NCBI GenBank assembly: GCA_035497735.1
Contig: DATJCX010000037.1
Location: forward strand, 104,564-168,563
Source of the DNA: Brumimicrobium sp035497735
GTDB taxonomy: Bacteria > Bacteroidota > Bacteroidia > Flavobacteriales_D > Crocinitomicaceae
Direction of reading: 5' to 3'
Length of the DNA stretch: 64,000 nt
Shown here: positions 52,348 to 61,551 of the stretch, one piece after another
How positions within the stretch are numbered: the first letter of the stretch is position 1
Layout: each line of letters starts with the position of its first letter
Translations under genes and position numbers: made by a program
The notes under the pieces: model-generated
The model's input: the letters and a program-made list of their open reading frames with translations, nothing else
What the model was told of the DNA's origin: nothing
Databases searched by the model: none

Positions 52348-52596
52348 TTATTTTTTATTATCCAATTCTTCATTGTCTTTTTCCATCTCTTTATTCCTGC
52401 GAATAAAAGCTCTTTTTGAGATATAGCGCGCTACGATAATTCCTACAACTACAAGCAATGCAATCATCATAGATTCTGGTGATTCCCAAAGATTCTTATG
52501 TTCTTTATCCACTTGTGTAACCCCTTGCGGATTTTGTGCCACCAAATTAGCTACACCAACAAATAAAAATAAAATAGTATATATTGAATTTTTCAT
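52348..52596 (-). CDS. Small membrane protein next to apbE, unknown function
   Basis: With the ATG at 52596 the protein has 82 residues. Residues 1-20 form a signal-peptide-like segment (MKNSIYTILFLFVGVANLVA, then QNPQGVTQ), and a second hydrophobic helix (MMIALLVVVGIIVARYI) follows at about 43-60. The tail is highly charged (KRAFIRRNKEMEKDNEELDNKK). I recognise no family. It lies 68 nt downstream of apbE on the same strand. Genes like this are sometimes found by apbE in Bacteroidota, so a link with flavin-loaded membrane complexes is possible but unproven. An upstream TTG at 52605 is a weaker start. Confidence 0.65.
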   Translation of the reverse strand: MKNSIYTILFLFVGVANLVAQNPQGVTQVDKEHKNLWESPESMMIALLVVVGIIVARYISKRAFIRRNKEMEKDNEELDNKK

Positions 52597-52664
52597 GATT
52601 CCCAATTTTAATTATAAGTTACGAAGATAATATTTAATTAAAGAAAATAGCGAAAGGTTTAACA

Positions 52665-53825
52665 TTACTTATCCATTAAATACATCATCATTCCTTTGTT
52701 ATAAGCTCTTTCAATACCTCCTTTTTCATTATCATAAAGTAAGTAAACATCAATGCCCAACTCCGGATGATTGTTTACCAATTCCAATGCACCCTCTACT
52801 CCCATCACCATGAATGCAGTGGCGTAAGCATCTGCTGTTGCAACATCGTTGGCGATAACTGTAGCGCTTAGAATACTCCTTCTAACTGGCTTTCCTGTGA
52901 TTGGACTAATCGTGTGACTGTACACTACGCCATCATGCTCGTAGAAGTCACGGTAATTACCAGAAGTTGCCATCGCTTTTCCCGATATTTCAATATAATT
53001 TTCTAAATCGCGCTTTTCAGTACTTTCAAAACCTGTATTGCTTTCTATAGGCTCATCAATTCCAATTACCCATTTCATATTTCTGTCATTCATACCTTTG
53101 GTAATGATTTCACCACCTACTTCGATGTAGTAACTTTCTTGACCTTTAGCGTCTAGAATAGCTGCCAATTCATCTACAGACTGACCTTTTGCAATGGCAT
53201 TAAATATTAACTGAAATCTATTGTCTTTCTTCTTTAAAACACCGTCTTGATACGCATACATTTTCCCTTCTTCAAAACCAACGAAGGCTAAAACGCTATC
53301 CACTTCTTCTTGAGTAGGAATTCTATCAGCTTTTTTAATAAAACCCCACAATTCAACCAACGGAAAGATAGTTGGGTCAAATGCGCCTCCTGTGCTTTTA
53401 TAGATAGCAATACTCTTCTCTAAACAAGTTTTAAAGTACTTGGTCTCATTCAGATCAACCTCCTGTAATTCGTTGTTGAATTGACTAATCAAAGAATTGG
53501 GAATGTAAGTTGAAAGTTCATTGTTAAAGTCGGCAAAGAAAACAGAAATCTCTTCCGGTGAAATAAGCAAGGAGTCCACTCCAGTTTTTATCATAAAAGA
53601 GGTGCCTAGAGCATTTCCTGCAATTGTATTTTGATCAATATACCAAGCATCTTTGGTGTTTTTTGCAGAAAGGTCTGCTGACTTATCCGTCTGTTGTGAT
53701 TCGTTTGAAGATGTACAACCTACGAATGTAATAAGACCTATCGCCAGGAAAAGTTTAGAAATGCTTCTTAAGGTGTGAACTCTCAGTTCCTCTAATCCAA
53801 CTTTCTTCTGTCGTTGGCATTCCAT
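52665..53825 (-). CDS. apbE: FAD:protein FMN transferase, lipoprotein
   Basis: An ApbE-family enzyme that attaches FMN to threonine in membrane proteins such as NqrB and NqrC. The start is set at 53825 (386 aa); ATGs at 53885, 53879 and 53846 are alternatives. A lipoprotein signal follows (KLFLAIGLITFVGC), so it should be anchored on the periplasmic face. Core motifs are NALGTSFMIKT, GGAFDPTIFPLVELWGF (about 145-161), IAKGQSVDELA, YIEVGGEI, GKAMATSGNYRDFY and SHTISPITGKPV. Its 5' end overlaps the 3' end of the giant TPR gene by 71 nt or more in a different frame, which is unusual; the two are thus coupled or one start is wrong. Confidence 0.9.
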   Translation of the reverse strand: MECQRQKKVGLEELRVHTLRSISKLFLAIGLITFVGCTSSNESQQTDKSADLSAKNTKDAWYIDQNTIAGNALGTSFMIKTGVDSLLISPEEISVFFADFNNELSTYIPNSLISQFNNELQEVDLNETKYFKTCLEKSIAIYKSTGGAFDPTIFPLVELWGFIKKADRIPTQEEVDSVLAFVGFEEGKMYAYQDGVLKKKDNRFQLIFNAIAKGQSVDELAAILDAKGQESYYIEVGGEIITKGMNDRNMKWVIGIDEPIESNTGFESTEKRDLENYIEISGKAMATSGNYRDFYEHDGVVYSHTISPITGKPVRRSILSATVIANDVATADAYATAFMVMGVEGALELVNNHPELGIDVYLLYDNEKGGIERAYNKGMMMYLMDK

Positions 53826-56800
53826 TTTTACTGTATGTAATTCCATTTCTTGTTTGTATTCTGATGTAAATTTCTCCATGACCATTTTCTACTACAAAGC
53901 GACGTGTTACAATTTGATAGGGAATTCCTTTGTCATCCTTTCTTACATAATTTTCTTGAGAAACTCCTTCTGGGAATTCATCACCAATCGTGTTGGCTAT
54001 TTTCTCTGTATAAGTCAACTTACTTTGCTCCAATTGCTCAGCAATCTTTTGCGTTTTCAATTGATCTTTCTTCACCAATTCCACTTCCTCTTGTGACTTA
54101 GTTTCCAAATAAGAAGTTAGCGATTTAATCTCCTCTGAGTTACTTTGTTGCTTAGCAGAATTATCTTTAGCTGCCATTTCTTCTTGCTTACGGATTTGCT
54201 CTAACTCAATTTCTGTTTTTAAACTTTGATTTTTCTCTGCTTCATCTTTCAGAATTGCTGCACGATCCAAAGCACTGATTTGCGATTTAACTTTGTTGTC
54301 AATTTTCGCTAAATCCTCTTTTTGCTTACTTGCTTGCTCATCCAGTAAATTTAAGGTAACATCAGCTTGAGCTGTCATCGCTTGTGTTTCTTCATAATGC
54401 TTATTAGAACGAGAAACTGTCTGAATGTCTTGTCCTGCATCAATCATTTTTACTTCCTCAATGATTCTTAATCTATCATCATCCTTCCCTTCCATTGCTT
54501 CAGCATACTGATTTTCTGCTGATAAAACTTTTCCATCCAACTCCAATTGACGTTCATGCGCTTCCAAGTCTCCTTGTGCTAACTTACGTTGCAATGTAGC
54601 GTCTAAAGCATATAAATCATCTTGCAAATGCTTATGAATAGCCATTTTAGTTTCGTGAGAATCATCCAATTTCATTTCAGCTAATAAGGCATAAGCCTCA
54701 ATCTTCTTAACGTCTTCATACAAGTCATTCGCATCTTCGAATACACGTAATTCTCTCGCTTTCTCAAGGTCATCTACCTTAACTTCTAGATCTCTTTGCT
54801 TGATTTCATTTAACTCATCCAGATTCTCATTTCGCTTCTCTGTTTTTAACAGCTCTTCTCTTGTTGACAGTGCCTTTACTTGGTGATGTGCCATTTCAGC
54901 TTTGTCTTGCGATTCTCTTGACTTCTCAATTTCCTTAACCAACTCGATTGTTTCTTGATGGTCTTCTCCTAGTTTTGATTTAACATCGTCAAACTCCTGC
55001 TCTATGTATTCAATATTTTTGTAAGTATGAGTGATATCACCTTTCAAGTAATTGTCTAATTGCTCTTTTTTATCCGCTAACTCTTTCTGCGTATCATCAA
55101 CTCCCTGAATCAATTCATTGTGTTTTCCAGACTCATCAACATGCAACTTATCTCTTCTATCTTTGATAGCAGTAATTTCATTTTCGTACGCATAACGTTC
55201 AGCCTGGTCCTTAACTGTTAAGTCAGCTTCCAGTCCTTCATTCTTTCTGATTTGTTGTTCTACTGCATCCTTTTTAAGTTGATCTCTCATTCGCTCACCT
55301 GCTTCTAATAAAGCTGCTCCTTCAAGAATAGAAATATTTGATTTTTCTCCCAAATACTCAATCTCAGAATTAGCTTTTACGTTCGCGTTTCTAATTGAAT
55401 AAATTTCATCAATCTTATCTTGTGGGTAACGGTCGTATGTCCTTAACTTCAAAGCACGATTGTATAACTCTTCTGCTTTATCGTAGTCTTCCCTACCAAA
55501 GTATTCGTCTGCTTTTGAAACTATTTTATCGTAAAGTGCATTGTTTTCCCTTTCTGTCTTCTCTTTCGATTTAAGCACACAAAGTTGAGCACGTTCATTC
55601 GCATGCAAATCATTTGGATATAATACTAAAGCATTGTCATAGGCTTTCTTTGCCGCTAAATAATCTTCGCTATTGTATAAACGGTCTGCTGTAGAAATTA
55701 AAGCGTCAAACTTTGCTCTATTTGCCGATTCCGCCGCATTGTTTTCTGCTAAATTCTTAAGAATTTGTTTTGTTTCATCAATTTTATCTGTAGCGTACTT
55801 ATCTTCTTTCTTAATGCCTAAAGCAGATTGATACGATTGAATAGCAGCTTCGTATTGCTTGTTGCTAAATTGCTGATCTCCTTTATTTACAAAACTTTGA
55901 TATTGCTGTTCAAGTCCTTGACTTTCTAAATTCTTTAATCCTTCTTTTGCCCTTTCGATTTGACTTAAAGGATAAGTTTCGTTCTGCTTAACACCTAAAG
56001 CTTGATTGTATAAAGCAATACTTTGATCATATTGCTTATTGCTAAATGCCAAATCGGCTTGCTGAATAAAGCCATTGTATTTAGATTCTACAGCATCCTT
56101 CGCAGCAATTGCATCCAATATCTCTTGGTATTCTTTAATTTTTTGAACTGGATAAGTTTCACTTGGTTTCAACCCTTTGGCATCCTTCAGGTGATTGATT
56201 GCGGTCTGGTATTGCTTATTTTGAGCAGCAACATCTGCCAATTCAATTTTCTCTTGGTATTCCTGTTCAATATTTGCAGCAGCATTCGCCGCTGCATTTA
56301 ATTCCTCCTCTTCTTGTATCTGACGCAGTAGATTATCAATTTCTACAATCTTACTCTGTGGCGCAGATGCTTCAGGTCTTAAACGTTGTGCATTTTTAAA
56401 CTTCTCTTTTGACGATTCTAAAGTTGGAACATTGTTATTATTCGCTCGCGCTTGTTCTAACAAACTTTCACCATCGGCCATTAAAGTAGTGAATTGCTGT
56501 TCCTCGTTTTGTAAGTTACGAATGAACTCTTTAGCTTCTTCTTTTAGTTTACTCGCCTCAATATCTGTAGGCTTAACAAGTAAAGCATCATCAAAAGATT
56601 TGATCGCTTCAGAATAGTCTTTTTTAACCATCGCTTCACGTCCTGCCTTCATTGCCGTTTCGTATTCTTCATTTTGAATTGCTAAATTCGCTTGATTGGC
56701 TAATTTCTGTTCCATGTCTGCGATTCTACTTTTCGCAACAGGGTCATCTTTTTTGTATTGTAATGCTGCGTTAAAAGCACCAATTGCTTCCGTGTATTTA

Positions 56801-59670
56801 TCACTTGAAGCAAGGTTTTCTCCCTCACTCATTTTTGCTTGATAATTAGCTTCTTGAGATTGATTAGCAGCTTCTTCAGCTAACTTTTGAGTGATAATTC
56901 CCAATTGTGTTCGAATATCAGCGTCATCTTCAATGCCTAATGCTTCGTCAAACTTCGCTTTAGCTTCCAACCATTTTTTGTTGGCCATAAAAGTTTCACC
57001 ATCAAACTTCAGTTGAGCAAACAATTCATCTTGTGACTGTTTTGCATCCCATGCTTGCTTACTTGCTTTCGCCTGATTCAATAATTCGCTGATATCATTT
57101 CTTGTATTATCTAAACCTAAAGCCTCTTCATACTTTTGGATAACTTGACCCCATTTATTCTCTGGTTTTAAGTTTGCAGCTTGGTCCAACAATACTTGAA
57201 TATCTGCATCAATTCTTTCTTTATTTGCTTGTTGCTGAACAATACCCGTTATTTCATCAATTCTATCATTTACATGAGCTCTATCACCGAAAATAGCTTT
57301 TGCAGCAAGGTATTTCGTTTTTGCATCATCGTATTTTTTATCATTGAAAGCTTTGTCAGCATCGGTTACTAATTGTGCATATTGAGCTTCTTTTGCAGAC
57401 TGATCAGCTAGGTCAGCTAATAATCTTTCAGCATTTCCTTTCCCTTCAATGGCAGTTGGATTTTGTGGATCTAAGTTCAATACTTCTGTAAAATCAGCAA
57501 TCGCTCCTTTATAGTCTTCAGCTGTCATCTTACCTTGCGCCGAAGCTAAGAAGCCAGTAATTTTTTCTTCTTTTGCAGACTGATTAGCAATTTCTGTCAA
57601 TAAGTTTTCCGCATTTTTCTTACCGTCAATAGCAGCAGCATTTTTAGTATCTAACTTTAATACCTCCGAAAAATCAGCAATCGCTCCCGTATAATCAGTA
57701 GCATTCATTTTGTTTTCAGCCGAAGCCATCAAACTAGCAATTTGAGCTTCCTTCTCCTGGTTCGCCAACATAGCGTCTAAGGCTTTTTGGGCATCTGCCT
57801 TACTTTTCTGAACTGCTTGATTGTCCATTATAGCCAAAGCCTCATCAAATTTAGCAATCGCTGTTTGGTATTCCTTAGCGTTAACTTTTTCTGTAGCCTC
57901 TGCTACTAAATTATCAAATGCTTGTTGTTTATTGGCTTCGTTGAATAACTTTTGTGCATTGTCACGCTTCGTTTTTACACCTTCATCGTCAATTAAGCCG
58001 ATTGCCTCATTGAATTTAGCGATAGCAGTTTCGTAATTCTTTGCTTTAACTTCGTCATCTCCAGCTTTCACGAGTTGATTAAACGCCTCCATTTTACTAG
58101 CGTTTTCTTGTTCTTGTGTCAGCAACTGAAGTGCACTTTCTTTTTTCGCTTTTACAGCAGCATCATCAATTAAAGCCAATGCCTCATCATATTTAGCAAT
58201 TGCATCTTGATATTTCTTTCCTTCAACATGAAGGTCTCCTGCTTTCACAAGTTGGTCAAATGCTTCTTGCTTTTCAGCATTCTCTTTTAATTCTTTTAGT
58301 AATTGCTGTGCATTGTCTCTTTTAACTTTTACTTCAGCATCGTCAATCAAAGCGAGTGCTTCAACATATTTAGCGACTGCAATTTCGTATTTCTTATCAG
58401 CAACACCATCATCTCCTTCTTTCACCAATTGTGTGAAGTTTGCTAACTTTTCCTTCTCTGCTTTTTGCTCATCCATCTTCGTTTGAGCCATTTTCTTTCT
58501 TTCAATCGGGTAACTAGCCGCACTTTCATAGGTTAAAGCTTCATCATATTTAGCGATAGCTTCTTCAAACTCACCTTTATCGTACAATTTATCAGCTGCT
58601 TCAACCGCTTCGTTGTATTTCTCCTTTTTCTCACGAATAGCAGATTGAGCATCCAGCTTCTCGGCAATTTCCGCCAACTTATCTTTTGGATACTGCTCAT
58701 TCTTCATCAAGTTTGAAGCTTCCTGAAATTTATCTCTTGCAGCTTCCAAACTATTTTGCTTTAAGAACATGTCACCACGCTTGACTAAATCATCGTACTT
58801 TTCTCTGTTCTTTTCAGCATCAACAATATCTTTTAGTTCTCTAACACGGTCTTTTGGATACTGCTCATCCGACTTTAAACTAATAGCTTCCTCGTACTTC
58901 GCTACCGCTTTTGCGTATTCTTTCTTATTGGCCAAATTGTCAGCCGCTTCAATTAAATTGATGTATGCTTGATTTTCTTGTCTAAAGTCTAGTTCATCCT
59001 CTGCTTTCTTTTGTAGAATATCACCAATTTCCAAAATTCTATTACTTGGATGTTTTTCCTTTTCTTTCCCAGAAACACGTAAGGCAGAAGAATACTTTCC
59101 TAGGGCAGCTTCATATTGCTTATTATTAAACATCTGATCAGCTTCTTGAATCAATGCGTTGTATTCTGCATCGTTATTTTCTGTTTTAGGAGCTTCGTTT
59201 AATTTATCGGTGATTTTCTTTTTAACATTCGCCGCTTGTCGAGAGTCCCAATTCATTTTATCTCTATCGAAATACCATGAAGCTACAGGTTCTGTTTTTA
59301 AGAATGAAAAATCGACACCTGGTCGTTCTTTAAATAAGTCAATATTAATTGCTGGGAAAATCTTTCCTCCCGGTGGCATGTCTTCTTCTATAACTTTGGT
59401 TACATCGACTTTAACCAACTTAGAAACATATCCTGATTTAGAGTATTCTATTATATATTCTTTTCCTGGAGAAAACTGTAAGGTATATCTTCCTTTATCA
59501 ACGATAGTTTTCGATACTTCCGTACCATTCAAAAGAACACGCACAACTGTACCGTTAAGATCCTTTTCAGAATCCATATCTATAACTTCTCCATAATAGG
59601 TAACCTTTTGCCCAAACCCTGTGGAAAGCCCTATAAATAGAATAAGAATAAATGAAAGTATGTATTTCAT
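53755..59670 (-). CDS. Giant secreted TPR and coiled-coil protein
   Basis: A 1971-aa protein from the ATG at 59670; an upstream TTG would add three residues. A signal peptide (MKYILSFILILFIGLSTGFG) is followed by a carboxypeptidase-regulatory-like beta domain (about 20-110, TYYGEVIDMDSEKDLNGTVV). From about 165 to 1400 come roughly twenty TPR-like units of 60-75 residues; the recurrent helix pair reads roughly A-D-x-x-x-x-x-K-x-Y-x-x-A-I-x-K-Y-x-x-A-L. From about 1410 to the end the chain is a long coiled coil rich in E, K, D and Q. The C-terminus (RRFVVENGHGEIYIRIQTRNG, then SYSK-like end) is a short beta element. It may be a periplasmic or surface scaffold that binds other proteins. It is not a known named protein to me. 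Confidence 0.85.
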   Translation of the reverse strand: MKYILSFILILFIGLSTGFGQKVTYYGEVIDMDSEKDLNGTVVRVLLNGTEVSKTIVDKGRYTLQFSPGKEYIIEYSKSGYVSKLVKVDVTKVIEEDMPPGGKIFPAINIDLFKERPGVDFSFLKTEPVASWYFDRDKMNWDSRQAANVKKKITDKLNEAPKTENNDAEYNALIQEADQMFNNKQYEAALGKYSSALRVSGKEKEKHPSNRILEIGDILQKKAEDELDFRQENQAYINLIEAADNLANKKEYAKAVAKYEEAISLKSDEQYPKDRVRELKDIVDAEKNREKYDDLVKRGDMFLKQNSLEAARDKFQEASNLMKNEQYPKDKLAEIAEKLDAQSAIREKKEKYNEAVEAADKLYDKGEFEEAIAKYDEALTYESAASYPIERKKMAQTKMDEQKAEKEKLANFTQLVKEGDDGVADKKYEIAVAKYVEALALIDDAEVKVKRDNAQQLLKELKENAEKQEAFDQLVKAGDLHVEGKKYQDAIAKYDEALALIDDAAVKAKKESALQLLTQEQENASKMEAFNQLVKAGDDEVKAKNYETAIAKFNEAIGLIDDEGVKTKRDNAQKLFNEANKQQAFDNLVAEATEKVNAKEYQTAIAKFDEALAIMDNQAVQKSKADAQKALDAMLANQEKEAQIASLMASAENKMNATDYTGAIADFSEVLKLDTKNAAAIDGKKNAENLLTEIANQSAKEEKITGFLASAQGKMTAEDYKGAIADFTEVLNLDPQNPTAIEGKGNAERLLADLADQSAKEAQYAQLVTDADKAFNDKKYDDAKTKYLAAKAIFGDRAHVNDRIDEITGIVQQQANKERIDADIQVLLDQAANLKPENKWGQVIQKYEEALGLDNTRNDISELLNQAKASKQAWDAKQSQDELFAQLKFDGETFMANKKWLEAKAKFDEALGIEDDADIRTQLGIITQKLAEEAANQSQEANYQAKMSEGENLASSDKYTEAIGAFNAALQYKKDDPVAKSRIADMEQKLANQANLAIQNEEYETAMKAGREAMVKKDYSEAIKSFDDALLVKPTDIEASKLKEEAKEFIRNLQNEEQQFTTLMADGESLLEQARANNNNVPTLESSKEKFKNAQRLRPEASAPQSKIVEIDNLLRQIQEEEELNAAANAAANIEQEYQEKIELADVAAQNKQYQTAINHLKDAKGLKPSETYPVQKIKEYQEILDAIAAKDAVESKYNGFIQQADLAFSNKQYDQSIALYNQALGVKQNETYPLSQIERAKEGLKNLESQGLEQQYQSFVNKGDQQFSNKQYEAAIQSYQSALGIKKEDKYATDKIDETKQILKNLAENNAAESANRAKFDALISTADRLYNSEDYLAAKKAYDNALVLYPNDLHANERAQLCVLKSKEKTERENNALYDKIVSKADEYFGREDYDKAEELYNRALKLRTYDRYPQDKIDEIYSIRNANVKANSEIEYLGEKSNISILEGAALLEAGERMRDQLKKDAVEQQIRKNEGLEADLTVKDQAERYAYENEITAIKDRRDKLHVDESGKHNELIQGVDDTQKELADKKEQLDNYLKGDITHTYKNIEYIEQEFDDVKSKLGEDHQETIELVKEIEKSRESQDKAEMAHHQVKALSTREELLKTEKRNENLDELNEIKQRDLEVKVDDLEKARELRVFEDANDLYEDVKKIEAYALLAEMKLDDSHETKMAIHKHLQDDLYALDATLQRKLAQGDLEAHERQLELDGKVLSAENQYAEAMEGKDDDRLRIIEEVKMIDAGQDIQTVSRSNKHYEETQAMTAQADVTLNLLDEQASKQKEDLAKIDNKVKSQISALDRAAILKDEAEKNQSLKTEIELEQIRKQEEMAAKDNSAKQQSNSEEIKSLTSYLETKSQEEVELVKKDQLKTQKIAEQLEQSKLTYTEKIANTIGDEFPEGVSQENYVRKDDKGIPYQIVTRRFVVENGHGEIYIRIQTRNGITYSKNGMPTTEESWIRGTESSHLKKHF

Positions 59671-59954
59671 AGCTACCAATTGAACGTATTATATTCACAA
59701 GCGTTACAAAAATCGTTCAGTTTTTCTGTTAACTGACAAATATCGTTAAAAATAAATTAATATACGGTGGAAATTATGGTGAAATGCGCTGCCGTTGGTG
59801 GAAAAGTTTTAATGTACTGCGGGAATAATTACGTAGAAGCTTATTTTTAAAGAAATCTCGCCAAGAAATGGTCAAATCTAATCCTTAATAAGTTCAAAAA
59901 AAAAGGAAATCAAATTATTGATTTCCTTTTTAAATTAATGTGTGTTAAATAAAA
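59671..59954. other. Intergenic region holding only a terminator
   Basis: No gene or RNA is recognised in the 284 bp between the giant TPR gene's start and the small lipoprotein gene's stop. It must contain the TPR gene's promoter; TAnnTTTG is not seen clearly. Confidence 0.4.
59901..59930 (-). terminator. Terminator after the small lipoprotein gene
   Basis: AAAAGGAAATCAA (59901-59913) and TTGATTTCCTTTT (59918-59930) form a perfect 13-bp stem with an ATTA loop, followed on the minus strand by further T residues. Confidence 0.9.
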
Positions 59955-60167
59955 TTACTTAACAACACAATTTTCATCACCACCAACATTAACAAGCCCA
60001 ATACTTACATCACCTCGACATTGTTTTTTAGCTTGTTTTTTAGTTTTGTCTTTAATAGGATAAGTAGTTACTTCTCCATACTCTTGGCACTCACACACCC
60101 AGTCTTTTGAACAAGATGTCAGCGCTACCCCTCCGAAAAGGATTCCGATAAATAAAAGTTTCTTCAT
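59955..60167 (-). CDS. Small cysteine-containing lipoprotein
   Basis: A 70-aa protein. The signal MKKLLFIGILFGGVALTSC carries a lipobox with C19. The mature part of about 50 residues is SKDWVCECQEYGEVTTYPI and a lysine-rich stretch, ending in GGDENCVVK, with four more cysteines that could form two disulphide bonds. I know of no family function; similar small lipoproteins are frequent in Flavobacteria. It is a single gene with a terminator. Confidence 0.75.
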   Translation of the reverse strand: MKKLLFIGILFGGVALTSCSKDWVCECQEYGEVTTYPIKDKTKKQAKKQCRGDVSIGLVNVGGDENCVVK

Positions 60168-60360
60168 AGTTAAAGTTTTAATATTGCGACAAATTTAGGT
60201 AAATTTATGTTACTGAGCAAATCAAAAGTGAAAAATCAATTATTACTCGCCTCGTTGTCGCATTTACTAATTGAACTTACCAAATAAAATAAACAACCTT
60301 AAGCAGCTTATAACCTCCGTATTGAATTAAGGAGTTTGAGGAAATAGAGGAAACTAAGAA

Positions 60361-60957
60361 TTATGAACGGGAAAACTCCAAAAGTGGTTGATAGTCGTTT
60401 AAGTCGGCTGCTTTAACCGCTTTTAAGTAAGATTTTCGTGTATCGTTCGCTTTAGACAGGTTTGCTGCTCCCCAAGAAAAAGGTTCTTCTGCGAAGAGCT
60501 TTTCAATGATAATATCTGCCATTAACCTACTATGCCGACCATTACCATTTGGGAAACAATGGATGCTTACTATACGATGTTTAAAGCGTATAGCAATTTC
60601 TTCTGGTGGATAAGTTCCATTTTCTACCCAAAACAAGGCATCATCACAAAGCATTTTGAGCTGCATAGGAATTTGATGTTTGTCTACTCCTATGTTTTTA
60701 TTGGTATTTCTAAACTCACCTGCCCAATCCCATACGTTACCATACATACGTTTATGCAGATTACAAATAAACTTTTCCGTGAATACTTGTTTAGGTTTAA
60801 ATTTTTTACCAAATACCCACTGTAAAGCTTCTTCAATGTTGAGCTGCTCAAATTCATCTAATTCCCCTTTGGTGGAAATAGTTTCTATACGTAAGCCTTC
60901 TTTTTCTTCTTCATCAATAGGGGTTTGCCCATCAATGTATTCTAAATCTAATCCCAT
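60361..60957 (-). CDS. Fic-family protein, mobile mystery protein B
   Basis: A 198-aa Fic-domain protein. It matches the mobile mystery protein B family: start MGLDLEYIDGQTPIDEEEKEGL, then RMYGNVWDWAGEFRNTNKNIGVD near 71-93. The Fic active-site loop HCFPNGNGR is at 133-141, so the catalytic His is present (canonical HxFxxGNGR). Fic enzymes usually transfer AMP or another nucleotide to a protein. The upstream gene overlaps by 10 nt and encodes the partner mobile mystery protein A. This pair is described from mobile elements and is suspected to act like a toxin-antitoxin unit, though its target is not known to me. Confidence 0.9.
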   Translation of the reverse strand: MGLDLEYIDGQTPIDEEEKEGLRIETISTKGELDEFEQLNIEEALQWVFGKKFKPKQVFTEKFICNLHKRMYGNVWDWAGEFRNTNKNIGVDKHQIPMQLKMLCDDALFWVENGTYPPEEIAIRFKHRIVSIHCFPNGNGRHSRLMADIIIEKLFAEEPFSWGAANLSKANDTRKSYLKAVKAADLNDYQPLLEFSRS

Positions 60958-61406
60958 AAAGATTTAGGCATTTCGTTTTTAATAATGGCAGTGCGTTCTT
61001 CCACGGCTTTTTTAAGACGTTCTTTAGAGTTTTCCTGATCCTCCAGTTTCATAGTATTGGAGGTTCTGGAAACAATACGTTTAGCCAATTCTTTGGCTTT
61101 GCGTTCAATTAAATTATCTAACGTGCCATCTTTTGGCACTAAAGCATATACCAATTGCATATCGAGGGCATTAGCTGCTTCTTTTAAACTTTTCAGGGTG
61201 ATGCTCCCTTCTTTTTCCCTTGTTTCAATTTCCTGTACACTCTGCTTGGTAATGGACAATTTATCGGCTAATTGCTGCAAAGACATTCCTAAAGAAACCC
61301 TTATGGCTTTAAGCCAGCCTGTGGGTGGCGGGGTTACTTTTGTAGCGTCCTCAAATCCTTTCAACTTTCGAGCTAACTGTTCTAATTGTAGTTTCTTTTT
61401 GTTCAT
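60948..61406 (-). CDS. Helix-turn-helix protein, mobile mystery protein A
   Basis: A 152-aa protein of the mobile mystery protein A family. It starts MNKKKLQLEQLARKLKGFE, and carries an XRE-type helix-turn-helix around 35-65 (GMSLQQLADKLSITKQSVQEIETRE) followed by GSITLKSLKEAANALDMQLVYALVPK. The C-terminal part is basic and helical. It would repress its own operon and possibly counter the Fic protein encoded by the overlapping downstream gene. The overlap of 10 nt shows they are made together. Confidence 0.9.
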   Translation of the reverse strand: MNKKKLQLEQLARKLKGFEDATKVTPPPTGWLKAIRVSLGMSLQQLADKLSITKQSVQEIETREKEGSITLKSLKEAANALDMQLVYALVPKDGTLDNLIERKAKELAKRIVSRTSNTMKLEDQENSKERLKKAVEERTAIIKNEMPKSLWD

Positions 61407-61551
61407 AACGTAAGGTTTTATCCTGATAAATACATTTCAAATGTAAGGCTATTACCTGACATAAACAAATTAAAAGTAAAAGTATAACCTGACAAAAAAT
61501 ATATTAATGTAAGGTTATAGATTGACAAATTGAATACTCTTTCCAGATTTA

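Noticed and set aside
59159..59596. Plus-strand frame of 145 codons
   Set aside because: Antisense to the N-terminal part of the giant TPR protein.
60532..60967. Two plus-strand frames over the Fic gene
   Set aside because: Antisense to mobile mystery protein B, which has a full set of motifs.
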